Shown here: positions 1 through 5,581 of the stretch, piece by piece
Numbering within the stretch: position 1 is the stretch's first letter
Layout: each line of letters begins with the position of its first letter
NCBI GenBank assembly: GCA_937958145.1
Contig: CALGOE010000216.1
Span: forward strand, 1 to 6,986
Source of the DNA: an uncultured Desulfobacca sp.
Lineage (GTDB): Bacteria > Desulfobacterota > Desulfobaccia > Desulfobaccales > Desulfobaccaceae
Direction of reading: 5' to 3'
DNA: 6,986 nt
Position numbers and translations under genes: made by a program
Notes under the pieces: model-generated
What the model was told of the DNA's origin: nothing
Databases searched by the model: none
What the model saw: only the letters and a program-made list of their open reading frames with translations

Positions 1-500
1 ACGGCAAAACCCAGGCGATAGAAGAGCCAGCCACCCAGGAGCGTGCCGAGCATCATACCGGCCATGCGCCAGGAATTATAGTGGGCCAGAGCTCGCACGG
101 AACTGTGGCCCACGGATTTAAAGAGGACCGTGTCCAGGGCGATGCGAAAGGCGTGAAGCCCCAGGCCGAAACCCCAAAAGGCAAGGAGATAGGGGGCAAA
201 GGTCTGCAGGCGGCCCAGCCCCCAGAGACAGGCGCCGCTGAGGACCAGCCCGGCCCGGAGCAGGTAAACCAAGGGATAGCGGTCGCCGGCGACCCCCAAC
301 GGGAAGGTCACGAGCAAGGCATTGAGACTGGCCGCAGCATAAAGCACGCCGATCTGCCAGCCGCTGAAATGGAGCTGGTGCTTCAGGTGCAGGGGCAGGA
401 AGAAAAAAACGCCGGACATCAGCAGCGACAGCACCAGAATAAAAAAGGACGGCAGCCAGGCCGAAGGCTGCCCGGTGCTCGGGTTCTCAGTGGCGGACAT
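1..500 (-). CDS. MFS transporter, N-terminal part (cut by window edge)
   Basis: This is the first 166 residues of a major facilitator superfamily transporter; the gene continues past base 1. Translation from the ATG at 498-500 gives a short polar N-terminus and then about five hydrophobic segments (roughly residues 16-37, 47-68, 80-97, 100-122 and 144-163). Between the second and third lies GVAGDRYP (69-76), a good match to MFS motif A (GxxxDR), which forms the cytoplasmic loop between helices 2 and 3. The substrate cannot be told from this half. The start lies 35 bases after the NIL-ferredoxin stop. No good Shine-Dalgarno is seen (only GAGACC), and no other start codon lies in frame in the gap, so translation may be coupled or weak. 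The spacing suggests cotranscription with the ferredoxin gene, but no function follows from that. Confidence 0.85.
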   Translation of the reverse strand, partial: MSATENPSTGQPSAWLPSFFILVLSLLMSGVFFFLPLHLKHQLHFSGWQIGVLYAAASLNALLVTFPLGVAGDRYPLVYLLRAGLVLSGACLWGLGRLQTFAPYLLAFWGFGLGLHAFRIALDTVLFKSVGHSSVRALAHYNSWRMAGMMLGTLLGGWLFYRLGFA

Positions 501-517
501 ACAAGGTCTCGCGGCGG

Positions 518-529
518 CGCCGGCCGGCG
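518..529. repeat. 12-bp perfect GC palindrome in the ferredoxin-MFS gap
   Basis: CGCCGGCCGGCG is self-complementary and lies between the ferredoxin stop (536) and the MFS start (500). As RNA it could only form a very tight hairpin. No T tract follows, so it is not a terminator. It may be no more than GC-rich sequence. Confidence 0.4.
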
Positions 530-535
530 ATGGTT

Positions 536-961
536 TTAGGCTACGGCCTTGCGATTGATGGAGACCTCCATGGCCCGGGCCGGGCAGACCGGACAGCATA
601 ACTCGCAGGCACTGCATTTTTCGGGATCAAAAACGATCTCCATTTCCGGCCGTTTCACATACAGGGCGCCGGTAGGGCAGATGGCCGTGCAGGTTCCACA
701 CTGGTAACATTGCTCATCATTGCGCCGCACTTCACTGGCGACCCGCTGCACCTTGACCCCGGCATTTTTTAAATACTTGACGCCGGCCTCAAAGTTTTTG
801 GGATGTCCCCGCAGTTCCAGAACAATAATGCCCTCCTGCCGCGGGTAGATGGTGGCTTTCAGCAGGTTGAATTCCAGATCGAAATCTTTCACCAGCCGGT
901 AGATAATGGGCTGGTCCACAATATCTTTGGAAAAATGCAAGACGAGGATCTCGGCGTGCAC
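536..961 (-). CDS. NIL-domain protein with two 4Fe-4S clusters (homocysteine-synthesis type ferredoxin)
   Basis: A 141-residue soluble protein. Residues 1-76 look like a NIL domain, the small alpha/beta domain also found at the C-terminus of the methionine ABC-transporter ATPase. Two complete 4Fe-4S motifs follow: C85-x2-C88-x2-C91-x3-C95-P and C116-x2-C119-x2-C122-x3-C126-P, with an additional Cys123. In Desulfovibrio and Methanosarcina, NIL/ferredoxin proteins work genetically with a DUF39 (COG1900) protein to make homocysteine from aspartate semialdehyde and reduced sulfur. That is the likeliest role here, but no DUF39 gene is in the window, so it rests on family knowledge. The start is GTG at 959-961: an in-frame TGA at 971-973 rules out an earlier start, and GAGGAGG lies 4 bases upstream, which is close. 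The gene sits 133 bases after purL and 35 bases before an MFS gene. A generic electron-carrier role is the alternative. Confidence 0.88.
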   Translation of the reverse strand: MHAEILVLHFSKDIVDQPIIYRLVKDFDLEFNLLKATIYPRQEGIIVLELRGHPKNFEAGVKYLKNAGVKVQRVASEVRRNDEQCYQCGTCTAICPTGALYVKRPEMEIVFDPEKCSACELCCPVCPARAMEVSINRKAVA

Positions 962-964
962 AGT

Positions 965-972
965 ACCTCCTC
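965..972 (-). promoter_or_regulatory. Strong ribosome binding site for the NIL-ferredoxin gene
   Basis: The minus strand reads GAGGAGGT followed by ACT and then the GTG start at 961. The site is almost full length against the anti-Shine-Dalgarno, but the spacer is short. It overlaps the TGA stop of a 14-codon upstream ORF, so ribosomes ending that ORF would sit on this site. Confidence 0.6.
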
Positions 973-1015
973 AAAAAAGGTCGGGGCTGAGAAAGTCGAT
1001 GAGCCCATGGTTCAT
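971..1015 (-). other. 14-codon upstream ORF in the ferredoxin leader
   Basis: ATG at 1013-1015 opens a reading frame encoding MNHGLIDFLSPDLF and ends at TGA 971-973, inside the GAGGAGG ribosome binding site of the NIL-ferredoxin gene. A purine-rich stretch (GGAAAGG) lies about 8 bases upstream of the ATG. The ATG sits in the loop of a small hairpin (GGTTC-TCAT-GAACC, 1010-1023). The peptide has no run of Met, Cys or another amino acid that would mark a classical attenuator. It may be a translation-coupling leader peptide or chance; a frame this short occurs often by chance. Confidence 0.25.
973..1006 (-). terminator. Weak terminator-like hairpin between purL and the ferredoxin gene
   Basis: On the minus strand GGGCT (1002-1006) can pair with AGCCC (984-988) across a 13-base loop, followed after five bases by six T (973-978). 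The stem is short and the gap to the T tract is longer than usual, so termination would be inefficient at best. It lies just upstream of the ferredoxin ribosome binding site, so any termination here would lower ferredoxin expression from a purL read-through transcript. Confidence 0.25.
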
Positions 1016-1094
1016 GAGAACCGCCTTTCCAGGTTATGAAAGTGCCTGGGCCCCCTCCCCTGCCCCCAGCGACAGAACCATTATTGCCTTGAGC

Positions 1095-4076
1095 TCAGAT
1101 TAAGCTGCCGAAACGTTCTTTCCAGACCGCCTGCAACTCGTCCACCGCAGTGTTGACGAGAAGGCGATCATTCCAATGCACCAGGAAACGACGGTCGGCC
1201 CGAACCCGCCCGAGCCGCCAGAGCGGCGTCCCGGCCATGAGGGCCTCCCAGCGCTCTTGATCCGATGGTGCCACCGTCACCAGAAAACGGCCGGCCGATT
1301 CGGAGTACAGGGCCGTCAGGGGCGAATCGGCCACGGCCGCCAGGTCAACCTCAAGCCCCAGATCACCGGCCATGGCCTTGAAGGCCAGATGGACGGCCAC
1401 CCCACCCCGATACACCCCGTGGCAGGAGGCCAACAGGCCAGCGTCGACGGCCTCGGCCATCTTCCGGTAGTAAGACAGGAATTGGGCCGGATGCACCTCG
1501 GGTACCTGCAGGCCGACGTAACCAAAGAGGTCGTAGAGCTCCGAGCCCCCCAACTCCGGCTTGGTGGCGCCAATTAAGTAAATATAATCACCCGGTTCTT
1601 TGCAATCCAGGGTCAGGCAGCGGGCCACATCGGGAATGACGGTGACCGCCGTGAACAGCAGGGTGGCCAGCCCGGAGACTTTGTGGGTTTCCTGGAACTC
1701 ACCGGGCAGATGGCCGTCAATGTACATGCTGTCTTTCCCCGAGAGCAGGGGGATGCCGTAGGCCAGGCAGAGGTCTTTCAAGGCCCGGTTAGCCCGCACC
1801 AATTGGGCCGCCTTGTATTTACCGTCGGGATTTTTCACCGGATCGTATTGAATGCTGGGCCAACAGAAGTTGTCGACGCCGCCGATGTGGTCCAAACTGC
1901 CGCCGACGGCCAGCAGGCGGCGCACCGCCTCATCGATGGAGACCGCGGTCATGTGGTAGGTGTCGATCTGGCCATAGGAGGGGTGCAGGGCCATACTGAG
2001 GGCCAGTCCCCGCACGGACTCCTGCCGGGGCCGCAATACTGCGGCATCGCTGGGGATATCGGCCCGCCGGCCCACCAACGGCTTGATGACGCTGCTCCCT
2101 TGCACCTCGTGGTCGTATTGCCGGGTGATCCATTCCCGGGAGCAGATATTGGGCCGGGCCAGCAGCCGGTGCAACAGACCGGTATGATCCTCGGGTTCGC
2201 CCAAGACCGGTTCGGTCAGGCCTCGCAGGGAAGGCGGCAGCCACTCGGCCTCGAAGCGCCAAGGGGGGAAATCGCCTTCCAGGAAAGCCAGCTCAATATA
2301 GGCGCAGGTCTGGCCGGCATAGAGCAGATGAAGGGCGCCGGAGTCGGTATAGCAGCCGATGTTGGCGACTTCCACGCCGTGTTTGGCCGCCAGAGCCTGG
2401 AAAGCGGGAGCGTGGACCGGTTTTACCGCCACCACCATCCGCTCCTGGGATTCGGAGATCCAGATTTCCCATTGATCCAGTCCCGCATATTTCAGGGGGA
2501 CTTTCTCCAACCAGACTTCGCAGCCGCCGGCAAAACGGGCTGATTCACCGATGGCCGAGGACAGGCCGCCGCCGCCGCAGTCGGTAATAAAAGCGATATA
2601 GCCCTCGTCCCGGGCCTCCAGGAGAAAATCATGCATTTTCTTCTGGGTGTAGGGGTCGCCGATCTGGACATGCCCGGCCGGCGTATGGGCGCCGAACTCC
2701 TCGGAGGAGGCGGTGACGCCGTGAATGCCGTCTTTGCCCACCCGACCGCCGCACATAAAGATGAGATCGCCGGGGGAGGTGGTTTTCTGGGAGGCATCGG
2801 TTCCCTGCAGCAAACGGGGCATCAATCCCACCGCCACCACAAAGACCAGACATTTGCCCAGATAGCTGTCATGAAAATGGACAAACCCCAAAGGCGTGGG
2901 GATGCCGCTCTTATTCCCGCCATCCTTGACACCGGCGATGACCCCGTCCAAGAGGCGGCGGGGGTGCAGGCGGGGGCGCAGCGGCCCCTGATAATCACGC
3001 CGGCCGACGCAAAAACCGTAGAGGCCGGCCACCAGTTTGGCCCCCCGGCCGGTCCCCAGGGGGTCCCGATAAACCCCGACGATACCGGTCAAAGAGCCGC
3101 CGTAGGCCTCCATATTGGACGGGGAATTGTGGGTTTCGCCGGTTATGACGTAATTAAAATCATCGTCAAAGGCGCCCACACCGGCGTTGTCCCAGAGGAC
3201 CGACACCACCCAGGGTTTTTCTTTGGCCAGAGCCAGGGTCGGCTGCTCAATGCAGGTCTTGAACAGACTGTTGATCGTCGCGGTCTCGCCCGTGCCCAGG
3301 TCCCGATAGGAGAAGATGCCCCGGAAGGTGTTGTGATTGCAATGGTCGCTGCGGGCCTGGGCGATGTATTCCAGTTCCACGTCGGTGGGGAGACTCAGCC
3401 CCAGCTGTCGACGCCGGGCCTGCACCTCCTGGCGCAGATAATACCGCCGGATGATGGGAATGTCCTGCTCCCGCAGGGCCAGGTTCCGCTCCTGGCTCAA
3501 CCGCTGTAAAGTTTCGTTGCTGTCAATGGCCAGGGTGGTCACCGTCGGTTGATGGTCCAGCCGCACCTGCGGCAGAATAAGACCGACGCCGTTCTGCGGA
3601 TCCCAGTCCTCAGGAGAAAACAGGCGGAACTCCTGAATAATGTCGTTGGCCAGCAGTTCCCGGGCAATCTTGCTGATTTCCGGGCGGGAGATGCCGTCGC
3701 CCTCGAAAAGATACAACGTCGAGGTATAGAGGGCCGCGTCCGGACCGAGGGAACGGCCTAAAAAAGCCTCCACGGCCTCCAAACCGGTGGCGCCGGGATT
3801 ATCCCGGACGCCGGGCCGCAGACCCACCCAGACGGCCCAGTCAAAATGGCGGGCCAGCGGCTGGAAGCTGGAAATCTGGGTCACCGGATTGGTAAAGACC
3901 TCTGTCCGGACGGCTTCCAGTTCCGCCGTGGTCAGGTCGGCGGCAAAAGTCAGGATCTGGATTACCCGCACCCGGCTGAATTCCAAGCCGAAATACTCCC
4001 GGGCCTGACGCCGGACGCTGTCCCCGGCAGCATCAAACAACTCCGGCCGCAGCATGATCTCTAAACGGGCTGGCAT
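1095..4076 (-). CDS. purL: Phosphoribosylformylglycinamidine (FGAM) synthase, synthetase subunit with PurS-like N-terminus
   Basis: Fourth step of de novo purine synthesis in the cytoplasm: FGAR + ATP + glutamine-derived ammonia gives FGAM. The protein is 993 residues. Residues 1-155 appear to hold two PurS-like units (about 1-70 and 78-155; the second contains GLRPGVRDNPG at 86-96). The linker motif ARSDHCNH (241-248) carries the conserved His245, with SDHC where most relatives have SEHC. The first AIRS-like half has ETHNSPS (314-320), DGGNKSGIP (385-393), GGRVGKDGIHG (443-453) and DCGGGGLSSA (499-508). The second half has QYDHEVQG (653-660), SGKDSMY (779-785) and SESAGRF (925-931). It ends near residue 993 with no class I glutaminase domain, so a separate PurQ must supply ammonia; none is in the window. 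The start is the ATG at 4074-4076, preceded by GAAGGAT. The frame stays open for 75 codons upstream, but that stretch is basic, low-complexity and crosses the promoter. Confidence 0.95.
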   Translation of the reverse strand: MPARLEIMLRPELFDAAGDSVRRQAREYFGLEFSRVRVIQILTFAADLTTAELEAVRTEVFTNPVTQISSFQPLARHFDWAVWVGLRPGVRDNPGATGLEAVEAFLGRSLGPDAALYTSTLYLFEGDGISRPEISKIARELLANDIIQEFRLFSPEDWDPQNGVGLILPQVRLDHQPTVTTLAIDSNETLQRLSQERNLALREQDIPIIRRYYLRQEVQARRRQLGLSLPTDVELEYIAQARSDHCNHNTFRGIFSYRDLGTGETATINSLFKTCIEQPTLALAKEKPWVVSVLWDNAGVGAFDDDFNYVITGETHNSPSNMEAYGGSLTGIVGVYRDPLGTGRGAKLVAGLYGFCVGRRDYQGPLRPRLHPRRLLDGVIAGVKDGGNKSGIPTPLGFVHFHDSYLGKCLVFVVAVGLMPRLLQGTDASQKTTSPGDLIFMCGGRVGKDGIHGVTASSEEFGAHTPAGHVQIGDPYTQKKMHDFLLEARDEGYIAFITDCGGGGLSSAIGESARFAGGCEVWLEKVPLKYAGLDQWEIWISESQERMVVAVKPVHAPAFQALAAKHGVEVANIGCYTDSGALHLLYAGQTCAYIELAFLEGDFPPWRFEAEWLPPSLRGLTEPVLGEPEDHTGLLHRLLARPNICSREWITRQYDHEVQGSSVIKPLVGRRADIPSDAAVLRPRQESVRGLALSMALHPSYGQIDTYHMTAVSIDEAVRRLLAVGGSLDHIGGVDNFCWPSIQYDPVKNPDGKYKAAQLVRANRALKDLCLAYGIPLLSGKDSMYIDGHLPGEFQETHKVSGLATLLFTAVTVIPDVARCLTLDCKEPGDYIYLIGATKPELGGSELYDLFGYVGLQVPEVHPAQFLSYYRKMAEAVDAGLLASCHGVYRGGVAVHLAFKAMAGDLGLEVDLAAVADSPLTALYSESAGRFLVTVAPSDQERWEALMAGTPLWRLGRVRADRRFLVHWNDRLLVNTAVDELQAVWKERFGSLI

Positions 4077-4080
4077 GCGA

Positions 4081-4087
4081 ATCCTTC
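4081..4087 (-). promoter_or_regulatory. Ribosome binding site that fixes the purL start
   Basis: GAAGGAT lies four bases upstream of the ATG at 4076, with the AGGA core about six bases away. It supports starting at MPARLEI rather than at the far upstream ATG of the same open frame (4301), which has no such site and lies upstream of the predicted promoter. Confidence 0.6.
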
Positions 4088-4116
4088 GTCCCCTTTGATT
4101 TTTCCTTAATTTTATT

Positions 4117-4144
4117 ATCATATCACGAATCGGGCTGTTGTGAA
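4117..4144 (-). promoter_or_regulatory. Predicted sigma-70 promoter of purL (extended -10)
   Basis: Minus strand: TTCACA (4139-4144), a 16-base spacer, then TATGAT (4117-4122), preceded by TGA to give an extended -10 (TGnTATGAT). Transcription would start near 4110, giving a leader of about 34 bases to the purL ATG. No PurR-type box was recognised. The match is by eye only. Confidence 0.5.
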
Positions 4145-4146
4145 TG

Positions 4147-4170
4147 AAAAAGGCGCAGCCGATCCTCGCC
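4147..4170 (-). terminator. Weak hairpin plus T5 tract upstream of purL
   Basis: In the 202-base gap between the membrane ferredoxin gene and purL, GGCG (4167-4170) can pair with CGCC (4152-4155), followed directly by five T on the minus strand (4147-4151). The stem is only four base pairs and the loop is 11, so this is a poor terminator. It lies just upstream of the purL promoter, where one would expect the preceding transcript to end. Confidence 0.25.
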
Positions 4171-4231
4171 GTTGCTTGACGCCGGCCGGTGGAGGGAGGA
4201 TTTTTTGAGGGGTAGTTGTTGTCACAAGCAA

Positions 4232-4256
4232 CCGGCGGGCCGGGGTGGCCCGCCGG
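4232..4256 (-). terminator. Perfect 10-bp GC hairpin after the membrane ferredoxin gene
   Basis: CCGGCGGGCC and its exact reverse complement flank a five-base loop, 23 bases past the stop at 4279. As RNA this is a very stable stem. No T tract follows on either strand, so it is not a standard intrinsic terminator. It could act as a 3'-end stabiliser or a pause site. The hairpin is directly visible; its role is inferred. Confidence 0.45.
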
Positions 4257-4278
4257 AACGTGCTCATATGGCTTGGAT

Positions 4279-5055
4279 TTAGGCCGCCTCTTTGGCCTCA
4301 AGGTCCTGCCACTGCAAGGCGGCCGTGGGGCAGTGGTGGACGCAGAGGCTGCATTTCAGGCAGTCGCCTTTATGGGCCATGTCGGCGGCTGCTTTCATGC
4401 TGACCGGGGCCAACTGCATGGGGCAATGTTTGGCACACAGACCGCAGTCAACGCACCGGTCCCGGGCCAAGGCCAGGGGCTGCCGGTTTTTGCCCACCCA
4501 ACTGGACATGGTGCCGATGGGACAGAGATAACACCAGACCCGCTGCTGGTAAATGATCCCCAAGACGATGGCTACTGCGGTAGTGATGGTAAGCATGAGC
4601 ACAAAGAAGCCGCCGATGGCCACGGGGTCCGGCCAGAGGCGGATGATCATGACGGTCAGAACGGTCATGAGCACGCCCATCACGGCCAGCCGCAGGGGGG
4701 TGCCCCGGAAAACGGCCGGAATGGGCCGTTGGCGGCTGAGGCGGCGCAGCAGGCTGTCCTCAAAAGATCCCCGGGGACAGAGCCAGTTGCACCAGGAACG
4801 GCCCCGGAAAGCGGCGATGCCGATGCCCAGCAGCATGCAGACCGGAATAAAATAGCCCAGCAAGGGGAAAACCCAACCGGCCGCCAGGACGGCGATGAAC
4901 ACCACGCTCATTATGAGCTGTTTCAGGCCCCGCGTTTTCAGGGCGTGGGCCGCCTGCGCCTTTCGGGCCAACCGTTCCCTGGCACTGAGTTTGACGCCGC
5001 TGAGCGCGGCGGCAGGGTGGGTAACACCAGGTGAATGGGAAACTGCCCTTTCCAT
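4279..5055 (-). CDS. NapH/CcoG-like membrane protein with two 4Fe-4S clusters
   Basis: A 258-residue polytopic membrane protein with ferredoxin domains. A charged N-terminus (1-45) is followed by hydrophobic segments at about 47-65, 67-83, 122-140 and 146-169. C89NWLC93P and C175YLC178P lie just after membrane segments, as the cytoplasmic CxxxCP-type motifs do in NapH, NosR and CcoG/YccM relatives. The C-terminus has C201-x2-C204-x2-C207-x3-C211-P and C232-x2-C235-x2-C238-x3-C242-P, two full 4Fe-4S motifs. Relatives pass electrons between the quinone pool and soluble or periplasmic partners, or handle metals during oxidase assembly. The partner here is unknown: no nap, nos or cco gene is present. 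The ATG at 5053-5055 was chosen because GGAGG lies five bases upstream; an ATG 18 codons earlier has no such site. The upstream neighbour is an ArsR repressor, which probably controls this gene. Confidence 0.85.
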   Translation of the reverse strand: MERAVSHSPGVTHPAAALSGVKLSARERLARKAQAAHALKTRGLKQLIMSVVFIAVLAAGWVFPLLGYFIPVCMLLGIGIAAFRGRSWCNWLCPRGSFEDSLLRRLSRQRPIPAVFRGTPLRLAVMGVLMTVLTVMIIRLWPDPVAIGGFFVLMLTITTAVAIVLGIIYQQRVWCYLCPIGTMSSWVGKNRQPLALARDRCVDCGLCAKHCPMQLAPVSMKAAADMAHKGDCLKCSLCVHHCPTAALQWQDLEAKEAA

Positions 5056-5060
5056 ACGAA

Positions 5061-5065
5061 CCTCC
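5061..5065 (-). promoter_or_regulatory. Ribosome binding site that fixes the membrane ferredoxin start
   Basis: GGAGG lies five bases upstream of the ATG at 5055. The alternative ATG at 5109 falls in the T-rich terminator region with no such site, so the 258-residue form is preferred over a 276-residue form. Confidence 0.6.
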
Positions 5066-5068
5066 ACT

Positions 5069-5103
5069 ATATTAATTATTAATTTCGAAATAATGCAATT
5101 ATA
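5069..5103 (-). promoter_or_regulatory. AT-rich leader of the membrane ferredoxin gene: -10 box and candidate ArsR operator
   Basis: The minus strand has a consensus TATAAT (5098-5103) with no good -35 at 16-18 bases. Transcription from it would start near 5091. Two palindromes follow: ATTTCGAAAT (5082-5091) and the 13-base ATTAAT-a-ATTAAT (5071-5083), which overlap by two bases. A weaker alternative promoter is TTGCAT (5093-5098), an 18-base spacer and TAATAT (5069-5074), but its start would fall inside the ribosome binding site. ArsR/SmtB repressors typically bind AT-rich imperfect palindromes at or near the transcription start, so this is the natural operator candidate for the repressor encoded just upstream. 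Confidence 0.4.
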
Positions 5104-5107
5104 AATC

Positions 5108-5144
5108 AAAAAAAAATTAGGGCTGCTTCGGCCGCAAAACCTAA
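5108..5144 (-). terminator. Intrinsic terminator of the ArsR gene
   Basis: On the minus strand TTAGG (5140-5144) pairs with CCTAA (5117-5121), with an inner TGC/GCA pairing, followed immediately by nine T (5108-5116). The arsR TAG stop (5141-5143) is itself in the stem. It would separate the arsR transcript from the next gene, giving the membrane ferredoxin its own transcript. Confidence 0.55.
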
Positions 5145-5542
5145 CCCTCGGCTGGAGCAGCCGTCTCCCGAGCCGTTGCCAGAGTTTCCTCGGTCAAAGA
5201 GCCTCGCACCGCCAGGGCCTCCAGCAGGACCTGACGCATGATATGGCAGGCCTCGATGATATGGGGGGTGGCCAACCGGTAGTAGATGGTGGTGCCCTCC
5301 CGGCGCGAGGCCAGGATGCCCTTCTGCCGCATGACCGCCAGATGCTGGGAGAGATTGGGTTTGGCGATGTTTAGGGCAGCCACCATGGCGCCGACGGACA
5401 TTTCCCCATTTTTTAAGAGATTGAGGATCTGCAGCCGCTTGGCGTTGGCCAGGGTCTGGCAGATATCGGCCTGCAGCTCGAAAAAGCGCAGGTCCTTGGC
5501 CGATGTGGCCGGGGCAGATGATATTTTTTCATTGTTGCGCAT
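5141..5542 (-). CDS. ArsR/SmtB-family winged-helix repressor
   Basis: A 133-residue DNA-binding regulator, near the usual family length (about 100-130). The core spans roughly residues 20-112: LANAKRLQILNLL (31-43) is the dimer-side helix, SVGAMVAALNIAKPNLSQHLAVMRQKG (49-75) the helix-turn-helix, and LASRREGTTIYYRLA (77-91) the beta wing. The ELCVC-type arsenic site in helix 3 is absent (MSVGAMV instead). The position that is Cys in BigR/YgaV/SqrR sulfur sensors (after RLxIL) is Asn41. The only cysteines are Cys28, before the core, and Cys99 (EACH, beside His100) at the start of the last helix. They could form a metal or redox site in the dimer, but this is inference. The start is the ATG at 5540-5542; no Shine-Dalgarno is seen. 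The likely target is the membrane ferredoxin gene 85 bases downstream, and perhaps itself. Confidence 0.9.
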   Translation of the reverse strand: MRNNEKISSAPATSAKDLRFFELQADICQTLANAKRLQILNLLKNGEMSVGAMVAALNIAKPNLSQHLAVMRQKGILASRREGTTIYYRLATPHIIEACHIMRQVLLEALAVRGSLTEETLATARETAAPAEG

Positions 5543-5552
5543 GATTGAAAAT

Positions 5553-5581
5553 AATTTAACCCATCCCTGTCGTCATGTCAA
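5553..5581 (-). promoter_or_regulatory. Predicted promoter of arsR, nearly leaderless
   Basis: Minus strand: TTGACA (5576-5581), exact -35 consensus; a 17-base spacer; TAAATT (5553-5558). The predicted start lies near 5546, only about four bases before the ATG at 5542, so the message would be almost leaderless. That fits the absence of a ribosome binding site. ATTATTTTCAAT, between the -10 box and the ATG, shares the half-site ATTATTT with the leader of the next gene and could allow autoregulation. Confidence 0.55.

Noticed and set aside
81..539. 152-codon plus-strand open frame at the left edge
   Set aside because: The minus strand encodes a clear MFS transporter with motif A and membrane segments; the plus-strand product is low-complexity Gln/Gly-rich.
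1038..1075. G-rich stretch on the minus strand between purL and the ferredoxin gene as a G-quadruplex
   Set aside because: Only three runs of three or more G are present (5, 4 and 5), so a standard three-layer quadruplex lacks its fourth run.
962..1094. SAM or other known riboswitch ahead of the ferredoxin gene
   Set aside because: The gap is short, and no core motif of a known methionine-related riboswitch class was recognised; only small stems are visible.
1683..3509. Long plus-strand open frames opposite purL (1683-2543 and 2631-3509)
   Set aside because: They are shadows on the complementary strand of a confidently identified gene, with no recognisable domain and the biased composition expected of GC-rich antisense frames.
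4077..4301. 75-codon upstream extension of purL to an ATG at 4301
   Set aside because: The stretch is basic and unlike PurL, crosses a good extended -10 promoter and a hairpin, runs into the end of the neighbouring gene, and has no ribosome binding site. The ATG at 4076 has one.
4216..5034. 272-codon plus-strand open frame opposite the membrane ferredoxin
   Set aside because: A shadow of the real gene; its protein is His/Gln/Gly-rich with no domain, and the minus strand has all the cysteine motifs.
5056..5109. 18-codon N-terminal extension of the membrane ferredoxin
   Set aside because: It begins in the T tract of the arsR terminator without a ribosome binding site and would translate the AT-rich operator-like leader. 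The ATG at 5055 has GGAGG at good spacing.
5141..5542. ArsR gene as an arsenic-resistance regulator or a BigR/YgaV sulfide sensor
   Set aside because: It lacks the CVC motif in helix 3, has Asn at the BigR-type Cys position, and has no arsenite transporter, arsenate reductase or sulfide-oxidation gene beside it.
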